A DNA stretch of 64,000 nucleotides from Spirochaetaceae bacterium (GTDB lineage Bacteria > Spirochaetota > Spirochaetia > Treponematales > Treponemataceae), in contig JAFQDD010000016.1 of assembly GCA_017416145.1 (NCBI GenBank), positions 62,001-126,000 of the forward strand. The letters are read 5' to 3'. A model generated the notes under the pieces. That model worked only from the letters and a program-made list of their open reading frames with translations, was not told the DNA's origin and did no database searches. Shown here piece after piece: positions 44,023 to 52,720 of the stretch (the first letter of the stretch is position 1; every line of letters starts with the position of its first letter). The translations under genes were made by a program, and so were the position numbers.

Positions 44023-44633
44023 TTTGAAAATCCCCTTAATAAAGCAAGTCCGTATTGTGCAGATTTTTCTGGATGAAATTGCATAGCATAAATGTTTCCG
44101 CTATGAATTACAGCAGGAACTTTTACACCATAATCTGCATAACCTGCCACCACATCAGGATTTTCTGGTTGAATTAAATATGAGTGAACAAAATAAAAAT
44201 CGCTATGATTTGGAATTCCATCAAATATAGGAAGATTTTTCACAAAATCCACACTACTCCAGCCCATATGAGGAATTTTCAAGTTTTTTTCAGTTTCTGG
44301 CAAAACTGAAGAAAAATGTTTTACGCTGCCTTTCACAAGCCCAAGACACTGAGTATCCCCTTCTTCTGAATAATCAAAAATCACTTGGGAACCAAGACAA
44401 ATGCCCAAAAGTGGCTTTCCACTAGCTGCAAAATCTTTTAGAAAACTGTCAAAACCTGATTTTTGTAATTGATCCATGGCAAAAGCTGCTTCTCCAACTC
44501 CTGGAAAAATTACTCTATCAACATCACTTAAATCAGAAGGATTTTTAGAAATTTTATATTCAATTCCTAAAGCCACCAAAGACCGTTCCACACTTTTAAT
44601 ATTTCCTGCGTTATAATCAACAATTCCAATCAT
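44016..44633 (-). CDS. hisH: Imidazole glycerol phosphate synthase, glutaminase subunit
   Basis: Class I glutamine amidotransferase that feeds ammonia to HisF. GIVDYNAGNIKSV starts the protein. The nucleophilic Cys is in PLLGICLGSQ and the catalytic His/Glu pair in MQFHPEKSAQ. HMGWSSV is also present. Length 205 is normal. A GGAAT-type ribosome binding site precedes the ATG. Confidence 0.96.
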   Translation of the reverse strand: MIGIVDYNAGNIKSVERSLVALGIEYKISKNPSDLSDVDRVIFPGVGEAAFAMDQLQKSGFDSFLKDFAASGKPLLGICLGSQVIFDYSEEGDTQCLGLVKGSVKHFSSVLPETEKNLKIPHMGWSSVDFVKNLPIFDGIPNHSDFYFVHSYLIQPENPDVVAGYADYGVKVPAVIHSGNIYAMQFHPEKSAQYGLALLRGFSKC

Positions 44634-44705
44634 TTTTTATTCCGATTTTTATTTTATTTGATATTTAGACCTTCAAAATTTCTTAGAAAGTCCAAATATC
44701 ATTTT

Positions 44706-45380
44706 TTATTCTGCACCGTATTCTTTGTAATAAGCGTCAATGGCAGATTTTATTTTATCATCAATTAGGATTTTTCCGTTTACTTCTTTGTTGTAAAGTT
44801 CTTCCACAACTTCACTCATAGAAACAATGGCACGAGCTGGGAAACCGTACAAATCTGTGATTTCGTCTAAAGCACATTTTGTTCCCTTTCCTCTTTCTTG
44901 ACGATTTAATGAAACCATCAATCCTTTGATTTCCACATTTCCTTGAGCCTTCAAAATTGGGAAAGTTTCTTCAATAGATTTTCCAGAAGTTGTAACATCT
45001 TCAATGATAACAACCTTGTCTCCGTCTTTTAGTTTGCTTCCCAAAAGAATTCCTGTATCACCATGATCTTTTTCTTCTTTGCGGTTTGAGCAATAACGGA
45101 TTTCCTTTCCGTATAATTTTGCATAAGCAATTACAGTGGCTGTGCTTAGAGGAATTCCCTTGTAAGCTGGTCCGAAAAGTACGTCAAAATCGTCGCCGTA
45201 GTTTTCGTGAATTGCTTTTGCGTAATATTCACCAAGTTTTGCCAGTTGACTTCCTGTAACGTAAGCCCCAGCATTCATAAAAAATGGAGATTTTCTTCCA
45301 CTTTTTAGAGTAAACTCACCAAATTTTAGTACATCGCATTGTACCATAAAGTTAATAAATTCTTGTTTGTACTGTTCCAT
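44706..45380 (-). CDS. pyrE: Orotate phosphoribosyltransferase
   Basis: Makes OMP from orotate and PRPP in pyrimidine synthesis. The PRPP-binding motif VVIIEDVTTSGKSIEE, the substrate loop RKEEKDHGDTG, and the N-terminal FGEFTLKSGRKSPFFMNAG match the family. Length 224 is normal. AAGG precedes the ATG. It lies five bases after marR, so the regulator may share its transcript. Confidence 0.96.
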   Translation of the reverse strand: MEQYKQEFINFMVQCDVLKFGEFTLKSGRKSPFFMNAGAYVTGSQLAKLGEYYAKAIHENYGDDFDVLFGPAYKGIPLSTATVIAYAKLYGKEIRYCSNRKEEKDHGDTGILLGSKLKDGDKVVIIEDVTTSGKSIEETFPILKAQGNVEIKGLMVSLNRQERGKGTKCALDEITDLYGFPARAIVSMSEVVEELYNKEVNGKILIDDKIKSAIDAYYKEYGAE

Positions 45381-45385
45381 AAACC

Positions 45386-45820
45386 TTATCCTATCATAAA
45401 ATTATCACATATTCTAGAAAGCAAAGCATAAGCCGCATTTTTTTCTTCTTCTGAAAAATTTTCGTAGGCTTTGGAAACCAACCTTCCAGAAATTTCAGAA
45501 GTGGCTTTTGTATATTGCCTTCCTTTTTCCGTTAATTGAAGAAAAAAAGAACGATTATCATCTTGATTTTTGGTTCGTTCCACATATCCTTCTTTTTCCA
45601 ATTTTTTTACTAACACAGTTGTTGTAGATTTATCTCTGTGAATCCGACTGGCAATTTCCCCCATAGAAAGCTTTTCATTTACAGAAAGCTGAAACAAAAT
45701 ATTTCCGTGAGATGAAACCAGTTCTGCCAAACCCTGATTTTCAAGCTCCTTTTTCAAAAAGCTAGAAGACAAAGAGTGGATTTTAGAAATAATCGACAAA
45801 GTGTTTTTGTAATTTTCCAT
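45386..45820 (-). CDS. MarR-family transcriptional regulator
   Basis: Winged-helix repressor. NEKLSMGEIASRIHRDKSTTTVLVKKLEKEGYVER covers the recognition helix region, and RSFFLQLTEKGRQYT the wing. Length 144 is typical. TATAAT (45827-45832) ends six bases before the ATG; GGAGCT fills that gap, so it could serve as a ribosome binding site only if transcription began further upstream. Targets are unknown; pyrE downstream may be in the same operon. Confidence 0.9.
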   Translation of the reverse strand: MENYKNTLSIISKIHSLSSSFLKKELENQGLAELVSSHGNILFQLSVNEKLSMGEIASRIHRDKSTTTVLVKKLEKEGYVERTKNQDDNRSFFLQLTEKGRQYTKATSEISGRLVSKAYENFSEEEKNAAYALLSRICDNFMIG

Positions 45821-45826
45821 AGCTCC

Positions 45827-45832
45827 ATTATA
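45827..45832 (-). promoter_or_regulatory. -10 box of marR
   Basis: Minus-strand TATAAT six bases before the ATG; no convincing -35. Confidence 0.45.
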
Positions 45833-45836
45833 TCAT

Positions 45837-47342
45837 TCAAAGGTTTATAGTTCCACTAATTCCAAAATTTATTCCAGATTTTTCCTCATTTTTTTCAAAA
45901 AATTTTTCATAAAACAAATCATTTTCTACCTTTAATTTTATTGCAATTTTGCAATTATCCCATTTTCCCTCAAAAAACAATTCTTCGGATACAAAACAAT
46001 TTTTCTCAATATTTGCTTTTAGACTAGAATCGATTTTTACCTTTGATTTTTCATAAGAAAAGGCCAATTTTCCAAAATATTGATTTTCTGGATTTTCCCA
46101 AAAGTTTACAGTAGAAAACATATTTATTTTTCCATCAATTTCCAAAGAAAAATTATAAAGTCGAAAATCAAGATTCGTACTGATTACAGCATCCTGATTC
46201 AAAAAATCACAAAACTCATATTCTGTATTTTGATTTTTCAAAGATTCTGCCAATATTTCACCCTCGATGAAATCATCAATTTGAAAGTCTAAGTCAATTC
46301 CCACATTTTTTCCTTGAAAATCGTAATTCAAAGCCAAACACATCTCCCAAAAATATGGATTTTTCTCAAACGTAAAGTTTTGAAACTTAAAATCTTCATT
46401 TTTCCTTGTTGCAATAAAAGAAACTCCAAAATTGTGTTTTTTAAAAATAATATTTGGATTGATTTTTAGCTCAAAATCTTTTTCAAGATATTTTTCATTT
46501 AACAGGGGAAAATCAAATTCCGAAACCAAAACACCAAAAACCAAATTAAACCAAGAAAATTTCAAATTATTTTCATTCCAAAAACAATATTTTATTTGTC
46601 CCTTTGGAGACTTACAAAATCGAAATTCAAAACCAGATTTCAAAAAATTTTCCCTAAGTCTATACTGAAAACAGATTCTCTCCACAAAAACTGGCAAAAT
46701 TGATTTTGGCACAAACTGATTATCACAAAACCAAGAAGATTTTTTTTGACTTTCAGAAAAAACTCCGTATCCCAAAACAGAATCCAGCAAAAAAGAAAGT
46801 CCAATATTATCAAAATCCCACTTTTTTCCCAAATCAAAAAAGCAAAAATAATTTTTTTCTTGAAAAAGAGAATTTAGAGAAGCTTCTTGCAACTTAGGAA
46901 AACCTTCAAACTGGGAAAAAAGGCTAAAACCAAAAGCCACTTTTTCATTATTCGCAGAAATCCCAAATCCAAAAGGCATTTCCCCATCAGAAATACTTGG
47001 TAGCGACAAAAAATTATTGGCTTTTAGACTAGAACCAAGCAAATTATTTGACCAAAAGCTCAAACTCGGCGTGAAACTCTGAAAGCATAAATCCGTTTTC
47101 AACAGATTTCCAAATCCAAACTTTATCTCATTTTGAGTTTCAACCTTTGAAAAAACAAAACCAAGATTTTTTGCATCAAAACCATCTTTTACGTTTTCTT
47201 CCAAAACCAAAGCCGAATCAAGTTTTACAACATCTTTTTCAAAATTAAACTTTACAATTTGATTTGCTGAAAACTTTTCTTCGCCAATATTTTCAAATGA
47301 AAACCCAACTAAAATCGAAAAAAGAATTGATATTATCTTCAT
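45837..47342 (-). CDS. Probable outer-membrane beta-structured protein, unknown family
   Basis: Starts with a signal peptide (MKIISILFSILVGFSFEN). The rest is rich in Phe, Asn and Lys with alternating hydrophobic/aromatic patterns (NKVAFGFSLFSQFEGFP, FWEMCLALNYDFQGKNVGI, FRLYNFSLEIDGKI) ending GINFGISGTINL, as in beta-barrels. I do not recognise the family. I choose the ATG at 47342 because the longer frame (to 47513) would run through the tyrS terminator. The start has no ribosome binding site, which leaves it uncertain. Confidence 0.55.
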   Translation of the reverse strand: MKIISILFSILVGFSFENIGEEKFSANQIVKFNFEKDVVKLDSALVLEENVKDGFDAKNLGFVFSKVETQNEIKFGFGNLLKTDLCFQSFTPSLSFWSNNLLGSSLKANNFLSLPSISDGEMPFGFGISANNEKVAFGFSLFSQFEGFPKLQEASLNSLFQEKNYFCFFDLGKKWDFDNIGLSFLLDSVLGYGVFSESQKKSSWFCDNQFVPKSILPVFVERICFQYRLRENFLKSGFEFRFCKSPKGQIKYCFWNENNLKFSWFNLVFGVLVSEFDFPLLNEKYLEKDFELKINPNIIFKKHNFGVSFIATRKNEDFKFQNFTFEKNPYFWEMCLALNYDFQGKNVGIDLDFQIDDFIEGEILAESLKNQNTEYEFCDFLNQDAVISTNLDFRLYNFSLEIDGKINMFSTVNFWENPENQYFGKLAFSYEKSKVKIDSSLKANIEKNCFVSEELFFEGKWDNCKIAIKLKVENDLFYEKFFEKNEEKSGINFGISGTINL

Positions 47343-47444
47343 ATAATAATAATTCAATTTATTTTTCAAAATTTTGAATTTTTTTAGGCAAATTCCTTCA
47401 TTTTTCTCATTTTTTTTTAAGGTTTTTAAAATTGAAAATAAAAT

Positions 47445-47496
47445 CACAAAAAAAAGCCACCTTGCTTCAGAAAAATTCCAAAAACAAGATGGCTTT
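47445..47496 (-). terminator. Terminator after tyrS
   Basis: Minus-strand stem AAAGCCATCTTG / CAAGGTGGCTTT followed by a T run. Confidence 0.8.
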
Positions 47497-47531
47497 CTCG
47501 TTATATCATGCAAAACTTTCCGTAAAAATCC

Positions 47532-48767
47532 TTACGCAAACTTCACAATGTAGTTCTTTTTCTTTCCGCGACGAAGAACAATAACTTCACCTTCAATAGC
47601 TAAATCCCGAGTGATAGCAAGATTTTCGTCAGTTACCTTGTCTCCGTTTAGAGTGATAGAACCCGCATTCAAAAACTCACGAGCTTCACGACGACTAGAA
47701 CAGATTTTATTGTTTACAAGCACGTCAATTAGCGTTGTACCATTATCTTCAATTTCCACAGTTGGAACATCTCTAAAACCAACCTTAATATCAGCCAAAG
47801 ACAAAGCCTTTACATTTCCAGAGAACAAAGCATTAGAAATATTTACAGCTTTTTCGTATTCAGCTTCTCCGTGTAAGTCAGTGATGATTTCACGAGCCAA
47901 AGCCTTGTGAGCTTCCCTCAATTCAGGATTAGCTGCATTTCTTGCTTCCAATTCTTCAATTTCTTCCCGAGACAAGAAAGTAAAAATCTTCAAATAAGAA
48001 ACAACCATACTATCATCAACATTGATTAAGTATTGATAAAGTTCATAACTAGAAGTTTTGTTAATATCAAGCCACAAAGCGTTTCCAGCAGATTTACCAA
48101 ATTTGTTACCGTATTTGTCCAAAACCAAAGGCATAGTAAAACCATAAGCCTCTTTTCCTTCGATTTTGCGAATCAATTCAAGACCAGTTGTAATATTTCC
48201 CCATTGGTCAGCACCTTCAGCCTGTAAAACACAATTTTTGCTGCGGAAAAGATGCAAAAAGTCATAACCCTGAATCAAAGTATAAGAAAATTCCGCAAAA
48301 GTAATACCGCTTTCCAAACGACGAGAAATAATATCCTTTCCAAGCATATAACTTACATTGATGTACTTACCGATGTCCCGCAAGAAATCCAAAAAGCTAA
48401 AATCCTTCATCCAATCGTAATTGTTTACAATTTCAGCATTTCCATCAAAAATACGCAAAACTTGAGCCTTAATGCCCTCAATATTTTTTTCAACAGTTTC
48501 CTTAGCAATAAGCTCCCGTTCCGCAGTTGGACGAGGGTCTCCAATCAAACCAGTTGCTCCACCCACCAACAAAATCGGATGATGCCCAGCCTTTGCCAAG
48601 CGTTTTGCAGTAATCAAACTAGAATAGTGTCCCAAGTGCAAACTGTCAGCTGTTGGGTCAGTTCCCCAATAAAAAGAAATCTTTTCATTATTTAATTTGT
48701 CTTTAATGTCTTCACCAGCCACGTCCTTAATCAAACCGCGCCATTCTAATTCTTCGTATAAAGTCAT
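47532..48767 (-). CDS. tyrS: Tyrosyl-tRNA synthetase
   Basis: Class I synthetase. HIGH motif HLGH in DSLHLGHYSSLI, the Tyr-binding QGYDFLHL and AEGADQWGNITTGLELIR, and KMSKS replaced by KFGKSAGNALWLD. A C-terminal S4 domain (SSRREAREFLNAGSITLNGDKV) is present. Length 411 is normal. I start at MTLYEELEWRG (ATG at 48767), with GGAG at 48773-48776; the upstream GTG overlaps that site. Confidence 0.97.
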   Translation of the reverse strand: MTLYEELEWRGLIKDVAGEDIKDKLNNEKISFYWGTDPTADSLHLGHYSSLITAKRLAKAGHHPILLVGGATGLIGDPRPTAERELIAKETVEKNIEGIKAQVLRIFDGNAEIVNNYDWMKDFSFLDFLRDIGKYINVSYMLGKDIISRRLESGITFAEFSYTLIQGYDFLHLFRSKNCVLQAEGADQWGNITTGLELIRKIEGKEAYGFTMPLVLDKYGNKFGKSAGNALWLDINKTSSYELYQYLINVDDSMVVSYLKIFTFLSREEIEELEARNAANPELREAHKALAREIITDLHGEAEYEKAVNISNALFSGNVKALSLADIKVGFRDVPTVEIEDNGTTLIDVLVNNKICSSRREAREFLNAGSITLNGDKVTDENLAITRDLAIEGEVIVLRRGKKKNYIVKFA

Positions 48768-49069
48768 AATCACTCCAAAACTTTAACATTATTCATCTGG
48801 AGGGGCGAAGCCTCGCCCCTGGGCTCAACCTTGCCTTTTTCAAAGCCAAGTTTTCGCCACACCCCACTCTAACGGGGTATTTGCAACAAGCCTATAAGGC
48901 GCAGTTTCCAGCACACCCCGTAACGCCCCGTCCTAAAACAAAAGCAAAAAGAGTTTACCATTTTTTTTTGATTTTGTCATTACAAAGAAGTCTTTATCAG
49001 ACTATAAAAAAAGACGATGACTAGAAAATATCTAGTCATCGCCTTATAGAAACGAAATTATTTTACCAA
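48768..49069. other. Intergenic G+C-rich stretch
   Basis: About 48795-48945 is clearly richer in G+C than the surroundings. It contains a perfect hairpin AGGGGCGA / TCGCCCCT (48801-48820) and repeated CACACCCC-type words. No gene, tRNA or known RNA was recognised. The lipoprotein terminator lies at 49015-49041. Confidence 0.55.
49008..49041 (-). terminator. Terminator of the two-lipoprotein operon
   Basis: Perfect 11-base stem CGATGACTAGA / TCTAGTCATCG with a T-rich tail on the minus strand. Confidence 0.85.
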
Positions 49070-49465
49070 TTAATTTATTGATAAAACTTTCATTGCCTTT
49101 TTCCATGTACCATATACATTTGTAAGTGTTCCAGTAACAGTTACTTTTTCTGATACAAGTTGCTCCAACTCTAATTCTAAATCAGCTGGAACTTCAAGAA
49201 CAAAGGTAACTCGAGATTTTGAACTAGCATTTTCAGTTAAAACCCAATTTCCTTTTTCACCAGACAGAACACCTGTAATGGTAAGTGTTTCGCCTACATC
49301 TTCTTCAGTTAAAAACGAATGATTGGCAACTGGTAAAATTGATGGATTTTTTTCTATAACAACTTCTACTGGCTCTGCTTCTGGTACACTTTCTTTTTTG
49401 GAATGACAAGAAACAGTTGCAAGAATAAGAATTGCTAAAAATCCTAAAAGAATATGTTTTTTCAT
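49070..49465 (-). CDS. Small lipoprotein, possible OB-fold
   Basis: Lipoprotein signal ATVSC; a short Glu-rich linker (VPEAEPVEVVIEK) then a ~85-residue beta domain (GETLTITGVLSGEKGNWVL, VTVTGTLTNVYGTWKKAMKV) resembling small exported OB-fold (YgiW/tRNA_anti-like) domains. It lies two bases downstream of the clostripain-family gene, whose expression it should share, including any phase variation. Confidence 0.7.
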   Translation of the reverse strand: MKKHILLGFLAILILATVSCHSKKESVPEAEPVEVVIEKNPSILPVANHSFLTEEDVGETLTITGVLSGEKGNWVLTENASSKSRVTFVLEVPADLELELEQLVSEKVTVTGTLTNVYGTWKKAMKVLSIN

Positions 49466-49467
49466 TT

Positions 49468-52461
49468 TTAGTTACCAAACCATTCTACAAGCAATTCTGT
49501 CCAAGCTGAATCTTTACCGAAAGCAAGGTCTGTTTCATAGAAGTCTGGACATGAACCAGGTACTATGTTGCCACCGTCTACAGCTATAGTTTCGCCACTG
49601 ATTACTAAACCGGAACCACCTAAGACTTCATAAAGACTTACAGGATTTTTACTATTATCAACATAAGGAGAATCACGCCAAGCTTTTACAATTGCTCCTT
49701 CTAGGGCTGTTTTTACATCTGAACAAGCAGTTACAAGTTCTGGCCAAGCATCTAGATTTTGTTCACCATTAATTGTATCAGCTGCTACAAAAGAAAATCT
49801 GTCAACCATATATCCAATATCAAACAACCAAGAGTAGGTACCTTGATAAGCCAAACTTAGAGCCTCTGCACCACTGTAACGTACATAATAATCTCTTAAA
49901 AACTGGATATAAGAAACAGAAGAACCATCTTGAGCAGGCACTCCATTAAAAACTTTGTCCTTGTTATCTAGTAATAATTCTGCAAGAGCTGTTATTTTGT
50001 CCTCTAATTCATCTATTTTGGTTAAATCAATCATTGAAAGAGTTGATATTCCGTATTGAGACATAAAAGATGCTTTTTGTACAAGTAACTCAAAGTCGCC
50101 TTCATAAAGCAAATTAAATAGTTCAGTGTAACGTTCTTGTAAAAAAGCTTCAGTGATCGTTTCCTCAGTAATATTATTCTCCTCTATATAATTTAGAACA
50201 TAACTTTCAAAGTTAAGCTGTGTATAATAGTCACAAAGATCGTAAATTATTTGAGACCACTCATCTACTGGCCAAGTGTAATATGCTCTATAATCTTCAA
50301 TAAGTTGTTCACCAATTGATTCTATTGTTGAATCGCTTGTAAAAGACTTCATCATACTAACATAGTCCATTCCCATACCAGGAACTGTGTTTGGAGAAGC
50401 TACTAGATAATTTGCATAATCTTTGAATTGATAAGAATCTTCTACAGAAGCACCAAGACAAACATCCATTAAAATCATATCAAGTTTATTGTCTTCTACA
50501 TAACCAGCTGCTGCAAGAGCATCTGATACATCGCTTGTTTTTAGGAAAGATCCACCTGTAAGAGAAGAGGATTCATCCCAACAAAGTGCACGACGACCAG
50601 AATTATCTATTTTGATAGAAAATCCATCTTCGGTTTTTGCATAAATTGGTGCAGAACGAGGTCCACCACCATGGTTACTAAATTGAAGAATAACCTTGTC
50701 TGCTTCATAGCGTTCATTTACCCAATTTAAGAAGTTTATAAGGGTTTGTTTATCTCCCATATCTACTTCATTATTTTCAATCCAAGAGGCTTTGCTTGTT
50801 AAATCTTTTGTATTTGTAGATAATACACAACCATCAGAGTTTGTATATGTTGTTGTATTACCATAGTCTCTTCCTAGTTCATAAATGTAAGATCCACTTT
50901 TGCCAATTTTTTGGATTGCATTACCCTCTTCATCATATCCATAAGATTCAGCCCAACCATCCCAAAGGGCAACAACATTTACATCTGCATATCCAGTTTT
51001 TGGTTCATCAGAAGAATTACGAATTTGATACAAACCATATTCAACTTCATTCATATCAAAGAAGATTGGGTTATTCAAGTCATTATCCCCATCCATATAC
51101 ATAATCATCAAATAATCTGATTGCTTTTTAGTAACTTTTGGAATTGCTGTAATTTCTACTTTTTCAGAAAGTTCAACTGGCATCCCTTCTTCATTCTCAT
51201 TTGACTGTGTGTATACTTCAAAAGTATATTCAGTGTTATTAGTCAAACCTGATATTATACAACTAGAATTTTTGTCTGTTAACTCTTTAATTTCCTCTGG
51301 TTTATCTGTAGGGTAATACTTTATTGTATAATAAGAATATCCTGATTTTCCATCAAACTTAAGTGTAACTGAAGTGTCATCTGGTACCGCTGTAAGATTT
51401 GAAACAGGACCAAAAGGATAAAATGTAGCATCGTCATAGTTTGTTAATATACCATTAGTAATTGTTACATAGTATGTAGCTTGTTCTTCTGGGTTAATAA
51501 AATCAAAGTAACAATACAACCAATAGTCTTTCACCTCAATTTCTTTTATAGGCAAATCATTTTGTGAGTTATCTTTACTACCTATTGAATATGTTAGTTT
51601 TATTCCATCTAACTCTTCTTTAGTAGCTTCAGAAGCTTCAGAATTATAAACCTTATAGACACCATTATATAGATAGTTATAATCATCCACTGCTAATGCC
51701 CATTTTGCTTTTAAGGTAATATTGCCTGTAATTGGAGTATTAAAATCAAAAGATGTTTTATAGTCATCAGGATTTTCTTCATCTTCTACATACCAATATT
51801 CAAAGTCGAAATAAGGGCTAGAATAAACAAATGGACTTTTTGTCGGAAGTCCCTCTATAACCCTAACTTCTTCATTCTCTCTATCCAGTATATTGTAGTC
51901 GATTGTTACTGTATAAACATTTTCTTCTGTATAAATTGCATATAAGTTTAATGGAGAAACTGTAATATCTGTCTCGAAATCAAATTCATCTTTTTCTCGA
52001 GTTTCATCTGTAGCATCTATATTTGTTGACCAATACAAGAAAGTGTAATTCTTATCGTCTGTTTCGTAATCTTCACACGAAATAGAATATATACTCCAAC
52101 CCTCACCATAAGTTTTTGTATATATAATCTCGCCTTTGCCATCATAAAAATTAGCAACACCCCACCATTCTGCATAAAGAGTTATATCTGAAGTAATTTT
52201 TGTGTCAAAATCAAAATCATAGCCAATTTTATCCTCCCAACACTTAAAAGTCCAACCTTCTCTTATTGGAGTCTTTGGTTCTGAAACAGTTTTACCTTTT
52301 TCAACAACCACTTTAACTGGCTCTGTCCCATTTTTTGCATCAAAAGTTACAGTGCAAGTTTCTTTTGGTTCTGATGCTGGTTCAACAGGACAACCGCCCA
52401 ATATTGTACTAAAAAAAAGCACAAAACCAATAGTTAATAATAATTTAATATTTTTTTTCAT
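49468..52461 (-). CDS. Clostripain-family (C11) cysteine peptidase lipoprotein
   Basis: Lipoprotein signal TILGGC, then about three InlB/Flg_new-type beta repeats (TVTFDAKNGTEPVKVVVEKG, ... DITLYAEW), an Fn3-like domain (SNLTAVPDDTSVTLKFDGK), and a C11 peptidase domain from about residue 450. Catalytic His597 in FSNHGGGPRSAP and Cys668 in LMDVCLGASVED are intact. Length ~998. It is probably surface-exposed and proteolytic, possibly acting on host proteins (inferred). Start at MKKNIKLLL with GAGAGG upstream. Its promoter contains a G9 tract. Confidence 0.87.
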   Translation of the reverse strand: MKKNIKLLLTIGFVLFFSTILGGCPVEPASEPKETCTVTFDAKNGTEPVKVVVEKGKTVSEPKTPIREGWTFKCWEDKIGYDFDFDTKITSDITLYAEWWGVANFYDGKGEIIYTKTYGEGWSIYSISCEDYETDDKNYTFLYWSTNIDATDETREKDEFDFETDITVSPLNLYAIYTEENVYTVTIDYNILDRENEEVRVIEGLPTKSPFVYSSPYFDFEYWYVEDEENPDDYKTSFDFNTPITGNITLKAKWALAVDDYNYLYNGVYKVYNSEASEATKEELDGIKLTYSIGSKDNSQNDLPIKEIEVKDYWLYCYFDFINPEEQATYYVTITNGILTNYDDATFYPFGPVSNLTAVPDDTSVTLKFDGKSGYSYYTIKYYPTDKPEEIKELTDKNSSCIISGLTNNTEYTFEVYTQSNENEEGMPVELSEKVEITAIPKVTKKQSDYLMIMYMDGDNDLNNPIFFDMNEVEYGLYQIRNSSDEPKTGYADVNVVALWDGWAESYGYDEEGNAIQKIGKSGSYIYELGRDYGNTTTYTNSDGCVLSTNTKDLTSKASWIENNEVDMGDKQTLINFLNWVNERYEADKVILQFSNHGGGPRSAPIYAKTEDGFSIKIDNSGRRALCWDESSSLTGGSFLKTSDVSDALAAAGYVEDNKLDMILMDVCLGASVEDSYQFKDYANYLVASPNTVPGMGMDYVSMMKSFTSDSTIESIGEQLIEDYRAYYTWPVDEWSQIIYDLCDYYTQLNFESYVLNYIEENNITEETITEAFLQERYTELFNLLYEGDFELLVQKASFMSQYGISTLSMIDLTKIDELEDKITALAELLLDNKDKVFNGVPAQDGSSVSYIQFLRDYYVRYSGAEALSLAYQGTYSWLFDIGYMVDRFSFVAADTINGEQNLDAWPELVTACSDVKTALEGAIVKAWRDSPYVDNSKNPVSLYEVLGGSGLVISGETIAVDGGNIVPGSCPDFYETDLAFGKDSAWTELLVEWFGN

Positions 52462-52482
52462 AAAATAATCCTCTCTCAGAAG

Positions 52483-52512
52483 ATTGTACCCCCCCCCACC
52501 ACATTTTGTCAA
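52483..52512 (-). promoter_or_regulatory. Promoter with G9 tract in the spacer (phase-variation type)
   Basis: Minus-strand TTGACA (52507-52512) and TACAAT (52483-52488) are separated by 18 bases, nine of which are an uninterrupted G run (52489-52497). Eight Gs would give the optimal 17-base spacing, so slippage should switch promoter strength. Confidence 0.8.
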
Positions 52513-52720
52513 CACTTACTGTACATTTTAAATTTCCCATTTTCTTTCAAGTAAAATCTCAAAAACAGCAAACTTTTGTATTTATTTAACCTTTGTCAGT
52601 AATTTGATTCTACAATCATCCACAAAACAATAGAAAACAATTTTAAAAAATGCTAATATTCCCTTGAAAGAAAAAATCCCAAGCATCATTTTTCAAAAAC
52701 AGAAAACAACGGAAGACAAT

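Noticed and set aside
47343-47513. N-terminal extension of the 45837-47342 gene
   Set aside because: It would translate through the tyrS terminator and place 57 residues before a clear signal peptide.
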